Shown: in pieces, positions 11,882 to 22,800 of the stretch
How the letters are laid out: every line of letters begins with the position of its first letter
How positions within the stretch are numbered: position 1 is the stretch's first letter
Assembly (NCBI GenBank): GCA_958450325.1
Contig: OY288241.1
Coordinates: forward strand, 37,376,778 to 37,440,777
From: Agrostemma githago
Taxonomy: Eukaryota > Streptophyta > Magnoliopsida > Caryophyllales > Caryophyllaceae
DNA length: 64,000 nt
Reading direction: 5' to 3'
The notes under the pieces: generated by a model
Told to the model about the DNA's origin: nothing
The model's input: only the letters and a program-made list of their open reading frames with translations
Database searches by the model: none
Translations under genes and position numbers: made by a program

Positions 11882-12316
11882 TGTAGACACCCGCATTTTG
11901 CCTGCAAGTGTCTATAGCAGTTCCCGACAAACACCCGATGATGATCGGACGCAAACGTGACTTAGTATACTCGGATTTGGGCCCGAAATCAATAATATCT
12001 GACATGGACTTTTAGCGGAGTAATAATCTCACAAAACAGACCTCAAATTCAGGCCCAGTGGGTCGTTCCGAGCAAAATGACACTAATTTGGGCCAAAACC
12101 GGCACCAAAAATAATTCCCGTCTTTTAGCGACCAGGTCAAAACCCGGCCAAGACAAACCCGACACAAAGAGCGACCGGGTGCGTTCCCAAAACATGCACC
12201 AGGTTCACAAATCTATCCAAATCGCTCACGAATCAGCCAAAATTAGCCAAATCAATCATAATCAATTAAGCATAAATCAAGGGCAATCACGCCCAAAATA
12301 GCCCGGCCTAATTGAT

Positions 12317-12425
12317 CCACTCGGTCGAGTGGATTGGCCACTCGGTCGAGTGGAGTGTCAAAAACCGGACCAGATTCATTCCTGAAGGCACTCGACCGAG
12401 TGCACTAGGGCACTCGATCGAGTGA
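12317..12425. repeat. Palindrome group just upstream of LTR TATA box
   Basis: Four 12-base palindromes (ACTCGGTCGAGT twice, then ACTCGACCGAGT and ACTCGATCGAGT) arranged as two close pairs. They end about 20 bases before the TATA box, the position expected for enhancer or operator-like sites. The same group recurs in the 3' LTR at about 26104-26212. Confidence 0.85.
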
Positions 12426-12445
12426 CCCTAGGACGGGGTGAAGCC

Positions 12446-12453
12446 TATAAATA
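12446..12453 (+). promoter_or_regulatory. LTR TATA box
   Basis: TATAAATA, followed by an A-rich run and a CTCTACACTA-type start region, giving a plausible U3/R boundary shortly downstream. The 3' LTR copy is at 26234-26241. Confidence 0.7.
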
Positions 12454-14799
12454 CCCCTTCAAACCCATTGCATTAAAAAAAAAGGGGGCAACTAATGCAA
12501 AATTACCCTAAGCTTCTACTCTAACCTATCTATACTCTCTACACTACAAGCCTTAGCAACCTTAAGCCCTATACACAAAAAACCGAGTCCCATGTCCCTC
12601 GATAAACCGACAACACATACACACACCATAACTTACGTACATCCTCGATACTCCATAGTCCCGTCACTATTTGCGAGCCCATTTCCGAGGTCCCTACTAA
12701 GCATGTATGTTGAGGGTGTCCCAAACCCCGTTTCTATCCTTGTTATTTACGCTTATGTTTTTGTATCGTTTATTTTGTACTTTTACTAGTATCGTAATCC
12801 TAATACTCTAACATCTAACACTCTAACATTTTTACTTTTTTTGCATACTAACTTTTACATTTCGTTGCTAACATTATAACCATACCGTGTATATATATAT
12901 AACTATGTATCAAAATCTCGGTTTCGGATGCGTTTGACTACAATTGTCGCCTAAAGTCCGTCTAATCCCTTTACGAGCAACGACGGAGGTGGAGCCCTTT
13001 CGAGGAGCCCCGCCCCAATGTACTCAAGGGCGTGACGTGATCGCGACTAATCGTAGTTGAACGTATTCAATCCCATTTTAATTAGTGCGGAACCCGTTGA
13101 CACGAAAACCGACATCACATAACCCGAAAGGGTTAGTTTCGATGTCGTGACGTAGAGGGATGCAATTCCGTCATTAATTCAAATTCTCTAACGTAAACGT
13201 TTTCATAAAATCCCGACAACGGTATTATAATCGTACATATACACGATTATAGCACCGGAGGTCGAGTTAAATTCAAATCATGCGATATTTGTATTTAACT
13301 CGACCGACCGTCGTTTTCAACCCCAAAAATGAAACGAGTTAACACTCGTACAGGGACTACTCGACCGAGTGCATAGGCCACTCGATCGAGTAGTGTCCAC
13401 AAAACCGGGCAGATTACTTCCCAAGGGTACACTCGACCGAGTCAGGCCATGACTCGACCGAGTGGATCCTGTAGCCCAGAAAACCGAGGGCTTGGATGCA
13501 ACATTTAAGCCTCGTCTCTTTTTTTACGACTCTTAGTCGACACGTGTAAAGCCAATCACGTGAACTCATTTTCTAAAACTCACGTTTATCGTGGCAAACC
13601 AAATTAAATCTAAATTCGTCAATATTTTGATTCAATTCGGCCAACCTTCAAATTTAAGTCACATAAATCACGAGTCACAACTCGTACAGGTGCCACTCGA
13701 CCGAGTACACCTGCTACTCGATCGAGTAGCACCCCAAACCGTGGGCAGAAGCTTCTTTTAGGACGCACTCGACCGAGTCAGACCATGACTCGACCGAGTG
13801 AGTCCTGTAGCCCCGTGACCGAGGGCCTTGACACACCTTTCAAGCCTCATCTCTTTTATCGACATTAGTCATCACGTGTAAAGACTATCACATGACTCTC
13901 CTATTTTCAAAACCATGCACAACACGACACGTAGAACGACTTTGACCACCTTTTGACATGATAAGTCGGGACAAGACTACGGGATATGAGATCGGGCTAG
14001 CAATACGCCACAGTCTCATATTTCCGTCCTTCGTTTAGTACACGATATAATGTGTATTTAATCGGGGTTAGTCCATCTACACATTTCGCGGTCTAGCTTA
14101 CATACGGGTCCGTCCATATCTTTGTATCGCGTTATTTTTATTACTTCTACGTAATGTTGTATTGTGAATTCCGGGTTGTATTTTCGCCCGTGTAACTTGT
14201 ACGTTTTTATTTCACTTTCGAGCTTTGTTTATTTACTTGCTTTTACGCTTTATAAACGAACCTCGCATGCTAAACCACTTTGACCAAAAATAAGATGCAT
14301 TAAATGACGTAGTTCACATACTATTAATATGCTTAGCCCGAAAACGCTGTTTGCATATCATTTAATCGTTTTACTAGCGCGCACACACGAACACGAACGA
14401 TGTCTTAGTAGAGGCCGCCATGTGCGGGCGGGGTTGGGTGTCCTTAGTGGGCTTCCCAACACGTACCCTCACCCCTTACTCAGAACCTTTGGTTTCCGGA
14501 TGTCCGAAACCCTTGGCGCACGAGAGTCATTCTATATACGAAAGCCGGTTTATACGGTATCGGTATTGCAATGCAAAGGGACGAGCCCAATAAACTCTGA
14601 AATCGAAGTGGGCTTACTTTGTGTATAGCCCATGACGACATAGAGTGGGCTCGTATGGTTCCGAATAACCACAAAATTCGGTGGCGACTCCATTTTGACT
14701 TAAATTTCGAACCCGAGAACAATCTCACCACGAGATTCATTCGCCTACCCAAACCCGCGCGTGGCCGCGTCGGGGTGGACCTACGTCATGTCCACAATT

Positions 14800-14817
14800 T
14801 GGCGACTCCGCTGGGGA
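14800..14817 (+). promoter_or_regulatory. Gypsy primer-binding site
   Basis: TGGCGACTCCGCTGGGGA begins three bases after the LTR end. It is the place and type of sequence used as tRNA primer-binding site in Tat-like elements; I did not verify the tRNA species. Confidence 0.75.
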
Positions 14818-15980
14818 TACCTGATGTACTACATGGCATCGGGGTTCCTAGGGTGAGACTCGAAGAGAAATCGTTCGAATATTAGTGTGTGCGCATTAGT
14901 TTAATGGTTCATGCATAACCCAAATTTTGCCCGGGCCGGTTACTTGTGACCGACGTCCCACTATACCACGGTGCATTCCTACATGGGTGCACTAAAGACT
15001 TCGATGGCGGAACTCACCGGGGTTTTACGGCAGGTTCTAGTTCAAAATTGGCTAGGAAGTCCGTCCCGTTTCGTGAGAATGCGATCGTTGTTGGTATAGA
15101 CCCTATTGTGACTGACCGAGACTTAGTGTAAAGCATACATAAGCGTCGTTATAATGCTTGTTTGACTACGTGCTACTTGGTTTCCGTGTCATTTTTCAAA
15201 AAACCGTCATTTCAAAAAATGCATCTTTCCAAAACGCCCAAATTTTGAAAAACCCGAAATGCTGTCCGTTTCGGGACCCGTCTTTTCGAAATATCCAATT
15301 TTCAAAACTCGGAATGCCGCCGAAATTTAGGATCAACTGATTTGACTCAAAATATCCTTTTTTCTCTAGTCGGCATGCTGCCCATTTTAATTCGTGAATT
15401 CCCAACACCATCTCGATTTTCTGAATTTTTCAAAATTCTAATCTTGGTTTTCGGAATTCCGTTTTTTTTCAAAACTCCCGGAAATTCTTCCGCTCATTCA
15501 ATATTCAAATTTCAAACATCCAACTATCCTAGTAAACCTTCCTTATTATAGGACCTACCGTCTAGTCATGTGTCGGGTCTTTGCATAGTATGTCGAAGGT
15601 CTATAGCGTCGAAACTCCGCTGATCTTATATCACGAGTTTCCCCCCTTTCCCGAGTCCGCCTTATCAGTCAAGGCACGACCGACCCGCGTAGGGCATACC
15701 CCTACAAAGGAAAGTCCGTCCATACACTCGAGTCAAAAGTCTGGGGAAAAGTCTCACGTGGACCTTCCTTCGAACAGGACTAGGCCCACACAGCCAAAAT
15801 CCTAAGGAAGTTATACCACCTATCGAGTCACTCGTCTAGATGTCTTTCTCGAGTCTCTAGTCTCCTCTCCTAGTGCTGCTCGGGATGTACTTTTCCTTTC
15901 CTTTTCCGAGATCTGGGTTCAGTTTCTGATTACGCGGTGTTCTTACAGACAGGCCACCGGCAACCAGACACGCTCGAAGG
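14818..15980 (+). other. Gypsy 5' leader, no convincing gene
   Basis: About 1.16 kb between primer-binding site and gag. It contains stretches of TTTTCAAAA-type repeats (15190-15500) and only short frames without recognisable domains. Unlike Ogre elements there is no large upstream ORF1. Confidence 0.6.
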
Positions 15981-18900
15981 ATGGCTACTTTGAACAGTCT
16001 GCAAACCGCTTTGGACGCCATGGTCGCAAAGCAAACCGACATCGAGGCCCAACTGACCGAAATGAGGGCTGGCCAAGTGGCCATTGTTGCTCGCCTAGCT
16101 ACGGTGGAGCAAGGGACCCCTAATGTCGGGACTACTGGGCCCATAACTGAACTGGTCAGCGCAGTGCGCCGGGTAGAAGAACAAGTCCATTTGACTGGGA
16201 GTAACAATATCCACCGGGAGAATAGCCGAGAGTATTCCACGGTGAGTGACAAGCTGCCTGCAAACCTGAACCTCACAGGTTTGCCCATGTTCGAGGGAAC
16301 TGAGGACCCGTTACTACATGTACGGGCCTTCAAGGAATTCATGGCCATCAAGGGAGTGGACTCATCCATGTTCAAAAACCTTTTTGCTGCATCCCTTGAG
16401 AAGCACCCACGGGCCTGGTACTATAGGCTAGACCCGAAAAAATACCCTACATGGGATGATGTGGCTACCGAGTTCGCTCGGAACTATGCTGACAACACCG
16501 AGATCCAAACCACAATGCGATCTCTGGAGGTCATGGCCCAAGAGCCAAAAGAAGGTTTCACTAAATACCTTCAACGCTGGAGGGCCGAGAGCGTGAAGTT
16601 GGTCGATAAGCCCAACGAGAAGACCTTAGTGGAGGCTTTTGTCAAGAACCTCCTCCCTTCCTACCGGGTTCACCTCCGGTACGCAGTCATACCCAATTTC
16701 ACCACCCTTACTGAAATGGGTATGAGGATCGAAGATGACCTAAGACTAGAAAGCCTCACCAAGGCTACTAGCAAAGGATACCAAGGGGCCTCTTCATCCA
16801 CCACTAAGCCCCAGGCTGCAACCCGCAGCATCTTTGACGCGGTCAATCTACTAGATGCCCCGTCCAAGAAGAGCACCCCACCTCGGGTCTTCACTGATAT
16901 AGGTACTACCTATACTTATGCCTTACAAAGGCTATCCTCAAAAGGCCTAATCCAACCGATAGGCCCAACTCCTGAAGTTCCGGTCGAGCGACGCTCCAAG
17001 AACTACAATGCTCAGGCCTATTGCCAATACCACCGGGGCAATGGGCACGATACCGAGAAGTGTTGGAAGCTGAAACACTTGATCCAGGACTTAATTGAAA
17101 GCGGAAAGATCCCGCTACCCGGAGATAAGCCCAACAACAAGGAGAACCCTTTCAGCTCCCATGCCATCTTTGCCGGGGAGGTGATCGACTGCTCTCACCT
17201 TATCTCCCCCTACATCCCGCAAGTGAACGGGATCTGGTTTGACGACGAGGATGATATCTACCTCGCTAAAGGGGAAGTCGTTCCCATCACCCCTGAACAG
17301 ATTCGAGAAGTCAAAACTCGAGTCCTAGCCAGCAACAACCTTGGTCGTCCCTACTTAGCCACAAGCACTAGGGACACCCCTACCCCGACAACCATCACCG
17401 ATCCACTCGGGATGGAAGTCGCCCCTGAAGAGCCGACCGCTGAAACAGCCGTCGTGAGACAATTGAAGAGAACCCGAGTTGACCTCACTATATGGCAACT
17501 CCTTGTTAGCTCCCAAGAACATCGAGAGGCACTTACAAAGGCTCTCGATCAAGTCAAGATCGACTCTCTGGCTACACCCGCTGAAATGGTAGCCACGGTC
17601 CTACCCCACCTAAAGGGTAAGACCAAAGTAGGAGGCCCAATGATCACATTTTCCGAAGCCGATCTACCGCCATTCGGGACCTCCCACAACCTAGCCCTTT
17701 ACATCACAGTGATTTGCCGGGGGAAGTACCTCCCGATGACCCTAGTTGACGACGGGTCGGCCGTGAATGTCCTTCCTCTAAGGACCGCCAAAGCCCTCGG
17801 CATTACCGAGGCTGACTATATCCCGACTGCTCAAACCATCCAAGCCTTTGATGGGAGCCTAAAGTCGGTAGCTGGGGCCATAAAACTGACCATCATCACG
17901 GGCCCAGTAGAAAAGGAGCTTGAATTCCAGGTGATTGATGTCACCTCCTCATTCAACCTGCTCCTAGGAAGGCCGTGGATTCACGCGGTGAAAGCTGTAT
18001 CCTCCACCCTCCACCGCAAGATCAAGATGCCTCTACTCGACGGTATTATTACTCTAGAGGCGACCCCAATGACCGTGGCTAGCTGTAACGCCACGGGCCG
18101 CACAGACCTCTGGGGGTTCGACTTTGTGGGGATGATCGAGGAAGAGTACCTTTTCAGGCCTTACTTCACCACGAGCATTGACACGATGCTCCAGAACCTA
18201 AGGTACCTTCCGGGGGCTACCTCTCGACCCGACCTTCCAGCTGGGAAGATCATCGAGGTCCTTAAGGACGAAGACTCTCACTTCGGCCTTGGCTATGCCC
18301 TCACTCCGGACAACGTTGTCCGAGCAGGAATTGAAAAAGCCTGCAACATTATGAAGGGTACCTACTTGAGCCCTTATAGCCCACGGTTGTCTGACTACTT
18401 TGTCACACCCGTATTCGGGGCTGTCCAGGTTGGACTATACCAACCCAATGCAACGCACCTCGGGACCCACTTGGCCCGGGATTGCAACTACATCCCAGAT
18501 GAGGTTTTCACCCTCACCCAGTCCGACGGAGCGGACGATATCGAGCCCGCGCTGGGGCTACACTTCGGGGAAGACACCGTAGCCCCGACTCCAAAGGAAG
18601 ACCTGGTCAACCTAATTCTCCGCAGCAACAGGTTTGACCCGACCAAGCTGATCTCGGATGTTGGCTCCAAGACGGGAAAAAGGGCCTGGAGGAAGACTGT
18701 CAAGTGGACTGACAGTCAAGGAAGGATCTACAAGCTGGTCGCCGGAGAGGGAGACATGCCTGAGTCTGAGTCCGAGTCTGAGTCGGAGTCTGAGTCAGAG
18801 TCTGAGGTCGAGTCTAGAGAAGTCGGTGCTAGAGTCACTCCTGTAACCCCCCTCCCTTCTATCATTCCTGCTGCTAGCACCTCGGGGTCTGTCCCGAGTG

Positions 18901-21900
18901 CTTTACCAATTCCGCCTCTGACCAATGATCAGATGGCTGCTCTCTTTGAGCTGTTTTCCAAATTTTCAATTAATAATAACAACCGTTCTGCTTACGACTT
19001 GTCTCTTTTAAATCCTGTTTTCAAAAATGATTTATGCTATGACATTGAGAAATCCGACGAACAGGTACCCTTACCTCCACATCTGATCGAGCAACTAGAG
19101 CAAAGGGAATCCCGGAATCCGGTAATTGAAGAGACCGAATCCATAAACGTGGGAACAACCTTAGAGCCTCAGATACTTAAGATAGGGTTATCCTTAGATC
19201 CCGAGGAGAAACAACAGTTCATAAACCTCCTCCAAGAGTTCAAAGATGTCTTCGCGTGGTCCTACAAGGACATGCCGGGGATAGACCGGGAAATAGCCGA
19301 GCACCACATACCTATCAAAGATGGGTGCAAACCGGTCAAACAAAAGCTTCGTCGAATGAGGCCCGAGTGGTCTCTCAAAGTAAAGGAAGAAGTCGACAAA
19401 CAATTCAAAGCCGGCTTCATACAAGTGTCCGAATATCCGGACTGGGTTGCAAACATCGTGCCGGTTCCTAAAAAGGACGGTAAGGTGCGGGTATGCGTAG
19501 ACTTTCGGGATCTTAACAAAGCAAGCCCGAAGGATGATTTTCCGTTACCACACATCGACATACTGGTGGATAACACGGCCGATCATGCCCTTCTGTCATT
19601 CATGGACGGGTATGCCGGGTATAATCAAATCAAGATGGCGGAAGAAGACATGAATAAGACTACCTTCACTACACCTTGGGGTACTTACTGCTACACCGTC
19701 ATGCCATTTGGTCTCATTAATGCCGGGGCCACATACCAAAGGACCGCTACCACTTTACTACACGACATGATGCATAAAGAGGTAGAGGTCTATGTAGACG
19801 ACATGATCGTCAAATCCAAAGAACGAGGCGGTCACATCACCGCTCTAAGAAAATTCTTCACCCGACTGCGCAAATACAACATGAGGCTAAACCCTCATAA
19901 ATGCAGTTTTGGGGTAACGTCAGGCAAATTACTGGGTCATATCGTTAGCCAACGAGGTATCGAAGTCGACCCAGCTAAAATCAAAGCCATTACCGAGATG
20001 CAAGCTCCTAAAACCGAAAAAGAAATAAGGGGATTTCTCGGGAAAGTTCAGTATATTAGTCGATTCATTTCCAAGCTAACCATGGTATGTGAACCAATTT
20101 TCAAGAAACTTAAAATAGGGGAACGGGTACTATGGGATGACAAATGCCAAGCTGCTCTCGACAAAATCAAAGAAATTCTGTCTGCACCGCCGGTTTTGAT
20201 GCCACCTCAACCCGGCTTGCCTCTGTCGTTATACCTAACAACGACCGAGACAGCCATGGGGGCTATGCTGGCTCAGACAGTTGACTCCGAAGAGCGAGCC
20301 ATCTATTACATCAGTATGAAGTTTTTAGAGTATGAGTGCAAATATACCATGCTCGAAAAGACGTGCTTGGCTCTAGTCTGGGCCACTAAAAAGCTCCGAC
20401 ATTATATGCTCAGCTATGAGGTCCATGTGCTATCCAGGATGGACCCGATCAAATACCTCTTCGAGAAACCCATCCTCAACGGCCGGATTTCAAGATGGAC
20501 TCTAATGTTGGCAGAGTTCGACCTAAAATTTGTACCTTTAAAAGCTATTAAGGGGCGAATAGTAGCTGAATTCCTCGCCGACAGCCCGGTAACCGAGGAA
20601 GGACACACCGACACCTGGTCCTTCCCAGACGAAGATATCTTCCATACCGATGCCGAAACATGGGATTTATACTTCGACGGAGCATCTAATTTTCGAGGGT
20701 TCGGAGTCGGGGTCCTCCTAATTTCACCAAGAGGAGAGCATACTCCCGTCTCCATCAAACTGGACTTTGACGTCACTAACAATGCAGCAGAATACGAAGC
20801 ATGCATTTATGGGCTACAAGCCGCCGCCAACCTAGGGATCACAAATCTCCGGGTACATGGCGACTCATCCTTGGTCATTAACCAAGCACTTCAAAAATGG
20901 AAGACTCGGAATGCCAATCTCGTGGCCTACCAGGCACGAGTAAGGGATCTCGAGAAACAATTCCAAAAGGTAGAATACATATACCTGCCTCGGGAAGAAA
21001 ATCAGTTTGCAGATGCACTCTCAAAATTAGCATCTTTACTGAACATTCCCGACCATGTGACCAGTATGCCAATTTGCGTCGAAAGACGGTCCGAGCCGGC
21101 GTACGTCTATGACATTGAAGACATCGAGATAACCGATCCCGAACCATGGTACCAATCCGTGTTAACATACCTGACCAACGGAGAGTATCCCCCCGGGACG
21201 GAAAACCGAGCCAAGAAAGCCTTACGGAGGCTAGCCACCCAGTTCATCCGTACTGATGACGGGCAACTGTACAAAAAGACGGCACAGGGGGCTCTTCTCC
21301 TTTGTGTTGACAAATATAAGGCCGAGAAAGTAATGGCCGAAGTACATGATGGCGAAAACGGTCCACACATGAATGCTCACATGCTGGTCCAAAAAATCAT
21401 GAGGCTCGGGTATTACTGGAACACCATGGAGGCCGACTGCCAGGTATATGTCAAACACTGCCATAACTGTCAAATCTTTGGCAATGTGCAACATATGCCG
21501 CCATCTCTGCTCTATACCATGACGTCACCTTGGCCGTTCTCGACATGGGGTATCGACATAATCGGGAAAGTAAATCCCTCCGGTACTGGTGGACATTGCT
21601 TCATTCTGGTGGCTATCGACTATTTCACCAAGTGGGTCGAAGCTGAATCATATCGCATCCTCAACGCTAAGCATGTCGCCAAATTTATCCAAAACAAGAT
21701 AATATGCCGGTATGGAATCCCGCATGAATTTATCAGTGATCATGGAACCCATTTCCAAGCTGAGACCGCGGCCCTGCTGGCCAAATATAAAATTCAGAGG
21801 CACACATCCTCGCCCTACCGTCCCCAAACCAATGGAGCGGTAGAGGCAGCCAATAAAACGATTGTCGCCATACTAAAAAAGATGGCTGATAATTATCGGG

Positions 21901-22397
21901 ACTGGCCCGACAAAATATCTTTTGCCCTATGGGGGTACCGGACGTCAATTCGCACCGCAACCGGAGCGACACCATACTATCTAACCTACGGGATGGAGGC
22001 AGTCCAACCAGTGGAGCTAGAGGTACCGTCCCTCAGAATCCTACTAGAAAGTCAAGTACCCGAAGCTGATTGGGTTCGAGCACGGTACGATTCGTTGATT
22101 CTACTAGACGAACGACGGTCCCGCGCTCTCAATAACATCCAAATTTACCAAAAAAGGATCCAACGGGCCTTCAACAAGCGAGTAAGGCCCAGGAACATTA
22201 AAGAAGGGGATCTAGTCCTTAAGTCTGTTCGAGCCTTGCTACCAGTGGACCCAAGGGGAAAATTCAAACCCAACTGGGCTGGGCCGTATCTGGTGAAGAA
22301 AATCCTATCAGGGGGAGCAGTAATGCTGACGGACCTGGACGGGAATGAATTTGTCAACCCAACCAACCTGGACCAGCTGAAGCGTTACTACCCTTAG
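15981..22397 (+). CDS. Gag-pol polyprotein of Tat-type gypsy element (2138 aa)
   Basis: One open frame. N-terminal coiled coil, then gag (~95-240, WYYRLDPKKYPTWDD, FTKYLQRWR) and a CX2HX4HX4C knuckle (CQYHRGNGHDTEKC, ~347). Protease has VDDGSAVNVLP (~590), with Asp where Thr or Ser is common. A run of Ser-Glu repeats lies near 930. RT (~1090-1275) has VDFRDLNKAS, MPFGLINAGATYQR and YVDD (~1271). Next are a degenerate RNase H (~1370-1480) and an archaeal-type second RNase H (DLYFDGASN, NNAAEYEA, GDSSLVINQ, ~1563-1700). Integrase has an HHCC motif (~1794), D near 1858, D near 1918 and E near 1954, and no chromodomain; the end is LDQLKRYYP. All catalytic motifs appear present, so the element may be autonomous. 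The first ATG of the frame is used; gag could start there or slightly later. Confidence 0.97.
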   Translation: MATLNSLQTALDAMVAKQTDIEAQLTEMRAGQVAIVARLATVEQGTPNVGTTGPITELVSAVRRVEEQVHLTGSNNIHRENSREYSTVSDKLPANLNLTGLPMFEGTEDPLLHVRAFKEFMAIKGVDSSMFKNLFAASLEKHPRAWYYRLDPKKYPTWDDVATEFARNYADNTEIQTTMRSLEVMAQEPKEGFTKYLQRWRAESVKLVDKPNEKTLVEAFVKNLLPSYRVHLRYAVIPNFTTLTEMGMRIEDDLRLESLTKATSKGYQGASSSTTKPQAATRSIFDAVNLLDAPSKKSTPPRVFTDIGTTYTYALQRLSSKGLIQPIGPTPEVPVERRSKNYNAQAYCQYHRGNGHDTEKCWKLKHLIQDLIESGKIPLPGDKPNNKENPFSSHAIFAGEVIDCSHLISPYIPQVNGIWFDDEDDIYLAKGEVVPITPEQIREVKTRVLASNNLGRPYLATSTRDTPTPTTITDPLGMEVAPEEPTAETAVVRQLKRTRVDLTIWQLLVSSQEHREALTKALDQVKIDSLATPAEMVATVLPHLKGKTKVGGPMITFSEADLPPFGTSHNLALYITVICRGKYLPMTLVDDGSAVNVLPLRTAKALGITEADYIPTAQTIQAFDGSLKSVAGAIKLTIITGPVEKELEFQVIDVTSSFNLLLGRPWIHAVKAVSSTLHRKIKMPLLDGIITLEATPMTVASCNATGRTDLWGFDFVGMIEEEYLFRPYFTTSIDTMLQNLRYLPGATSRPDLPAGKIIEVLKDEDSHFGLGYALTPDNVVRAGIEKACNIMKGTYLSPYSPRLSDYFVTPVFGAVQVGLYQPNATHLGTHLARDCNYIPDEVFTLTQSDGADDIEPALGLHFGEDTVAPTPKEDLVNLILRSNRFDPTKLISDVGSKTGKRAWRKTVKWTDSQGRIYKLVAGEGDMPESESESESESESESEVESREVGARVTPVTPLPSIIPAASTSGSVPSALPIPPLTNDQMAALFELFSKFSINNNNRSAYDLSLLNPVFKNDLCYDIEKSDEQVPLPPHLIEQLEQRESRNPVIEETESINVGTTLEPQILKIGLSLDPEEKQQFINLLQEFKDVFAWSYKDMPGIDREIAEHHIPIKDGCKPVKQKLRRMRPEWSLKVKEEVDKQFKAGFIQVSEYPDWVANIVPVPKKDGKVRVCVDFRDLNKASPKDDFPLPHIDILVDNTADHALLSFMDGYAGYNQIKMAEEDMNKTTFTTPWGTYCYTVMPFGLINAGATYQRTATTLLHDMMHKEVEVYVDDMIVKSKERGGHITALRKFFTRLRKYNMRLNPHKCSFGVTSGKLLGHIVSQRGIEVDPAKIKAITEMQAPKTEKEIRGFLGKVQYISRFISKLTMVCEPIFKKLKIGERVLWDDKCQAALDKIKEILSAPPVLMPPQPGLPLSLYLTTTETAMGAMLAQTVDSEERAIYYISMKFLEYECKYTMLEKTCLALVWATKKLRHYMLSYEVHVLSRMDPIKYLFEKPILNGRISRWTLMLAEFDLKFVPLKAIKGRIVAEFLADSPVTEEGHTDTWSFPDEDIFHTDAETWDLYFDGASNFRGFGVGVLLISPRGEHTPVSIKLDFDVTNNAAEYEACIYGLQAAANLGITNLRVHGDSSLVINQALQKWKTRNANLVAYQARVRDLEKQFQKVEYIYLPREENQFADALSKLASLLNIPDHVTSMPICVERRSEPAYVYDIEDIEITDPEPWYQSVLTYLTNGEYPPGTENRAKKALRRLATQFIRTDDGQLYKKTAQGALLLCVDKYKAEKVMAEVHDGENGPHMNAHMLVQKIMRLGYYWNTMEADCQVYVKHCHNCQIFGNVQHMPPSLLYTMTSPWPFSTWGIDIIGKVNPSGTGGHCFILVAIDYFTKWVEAESYRILNAKHVAKFIQNKIICRYGIPHEFISDHGTHFQAETAALLAKYKIQRHTSSPYRPQTNGAVEAANKTIVAILKKMADNYRDWPDKISFALWGYRTSIRTATGATPYYLTYGMEAVQPVELEVPSLRILLESQVPEADWVRARYDSLILLDERRSRALNNIQIYQKRIQRAFNKRVRPRNIKEGDLVLKSVRALLPVDPRGKFKPNWAGPYLVKKILSGGAVMLTDLDGNEFVNPTNLDQLKRYYP
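18763..18813 (+). repeat. In-frame hexamer repeat coding (Ser-Glu)n
   Basis: GAGTCN repeated about eight times within gag-pol, between protease and RT. It encodes an alternating Ser-Glu tract, probably an unstructured acidic linker, and is prone to length change by slippage. Confidence 0.85.
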
Positions 22398-22800
22398 CCA
22401 TTTCTCAATATCATTAGCAATTTTTATCAAAATCATTTATTTTACAAAAAGCAGGTCAATGAGCTAGAATTATTTATTCTACTGTCGCAAAACATCTTGA
22501 ACCAATAGTCTTGGTGTAATTCGAGATTGCAATTTCCTAAGCCTGAACTACGTTTGGTTTGATTCTGCTAATTGCGGATACGTAGGCAGCCCCTCAAAAG
22601 GGCACAACCAATGCAATCGAGAAAAGACAGGAACGGTTTTAATAATAAACTTCCTTTTATTTATCACAAAAAAAGAAAATCCCAAAAGCTTGGGAAAATT
22701 ACAAGTGCAGGAATTCAAAAAAGAAAACTACAAAAAAAAAGCACACGACAAAAAAATAATAATAATAATATTTAAATAATAAAAACTAAGGACTCGGTAT
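22398..22800. other. Spacer between gag-pol and the antisense gene
   Basis: AT-rich with A-runs and an (AAT)n tract near 22757. It serves as the convergent 3' region of gag-pol and the antisense gene. No coding frame is supported. Confidence 0.6.

Larger units (their letters stand above)
11882..14796 (+). repeat. Gypsy 5' LTR (2915 bp)
   Basis: Starts TGTAGACACC and ends CATGTCCACA. Carries a TATA box (TATAAATA, 12446-12453) and twelve palindromes of the type ACTCGAYCGAGT in three groups of four (12317-12425, 13357-13462, 13693-13796). No protein-coding frame is credible in it. Confidence 0.95.

Noticed and set aside
12592..12789. 65-codon frame present in both gypsy LTRs
   Set aside because: It lies in the R/U5 part of the LTR, identical between copies only because the LTRs are young. 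No domain or conservation evidence.
15857..16375. 172-codon antisense frame over gag
   Set aside because: It lies entirely opposite the conserved gag frame, with no domain; a shadow frame.
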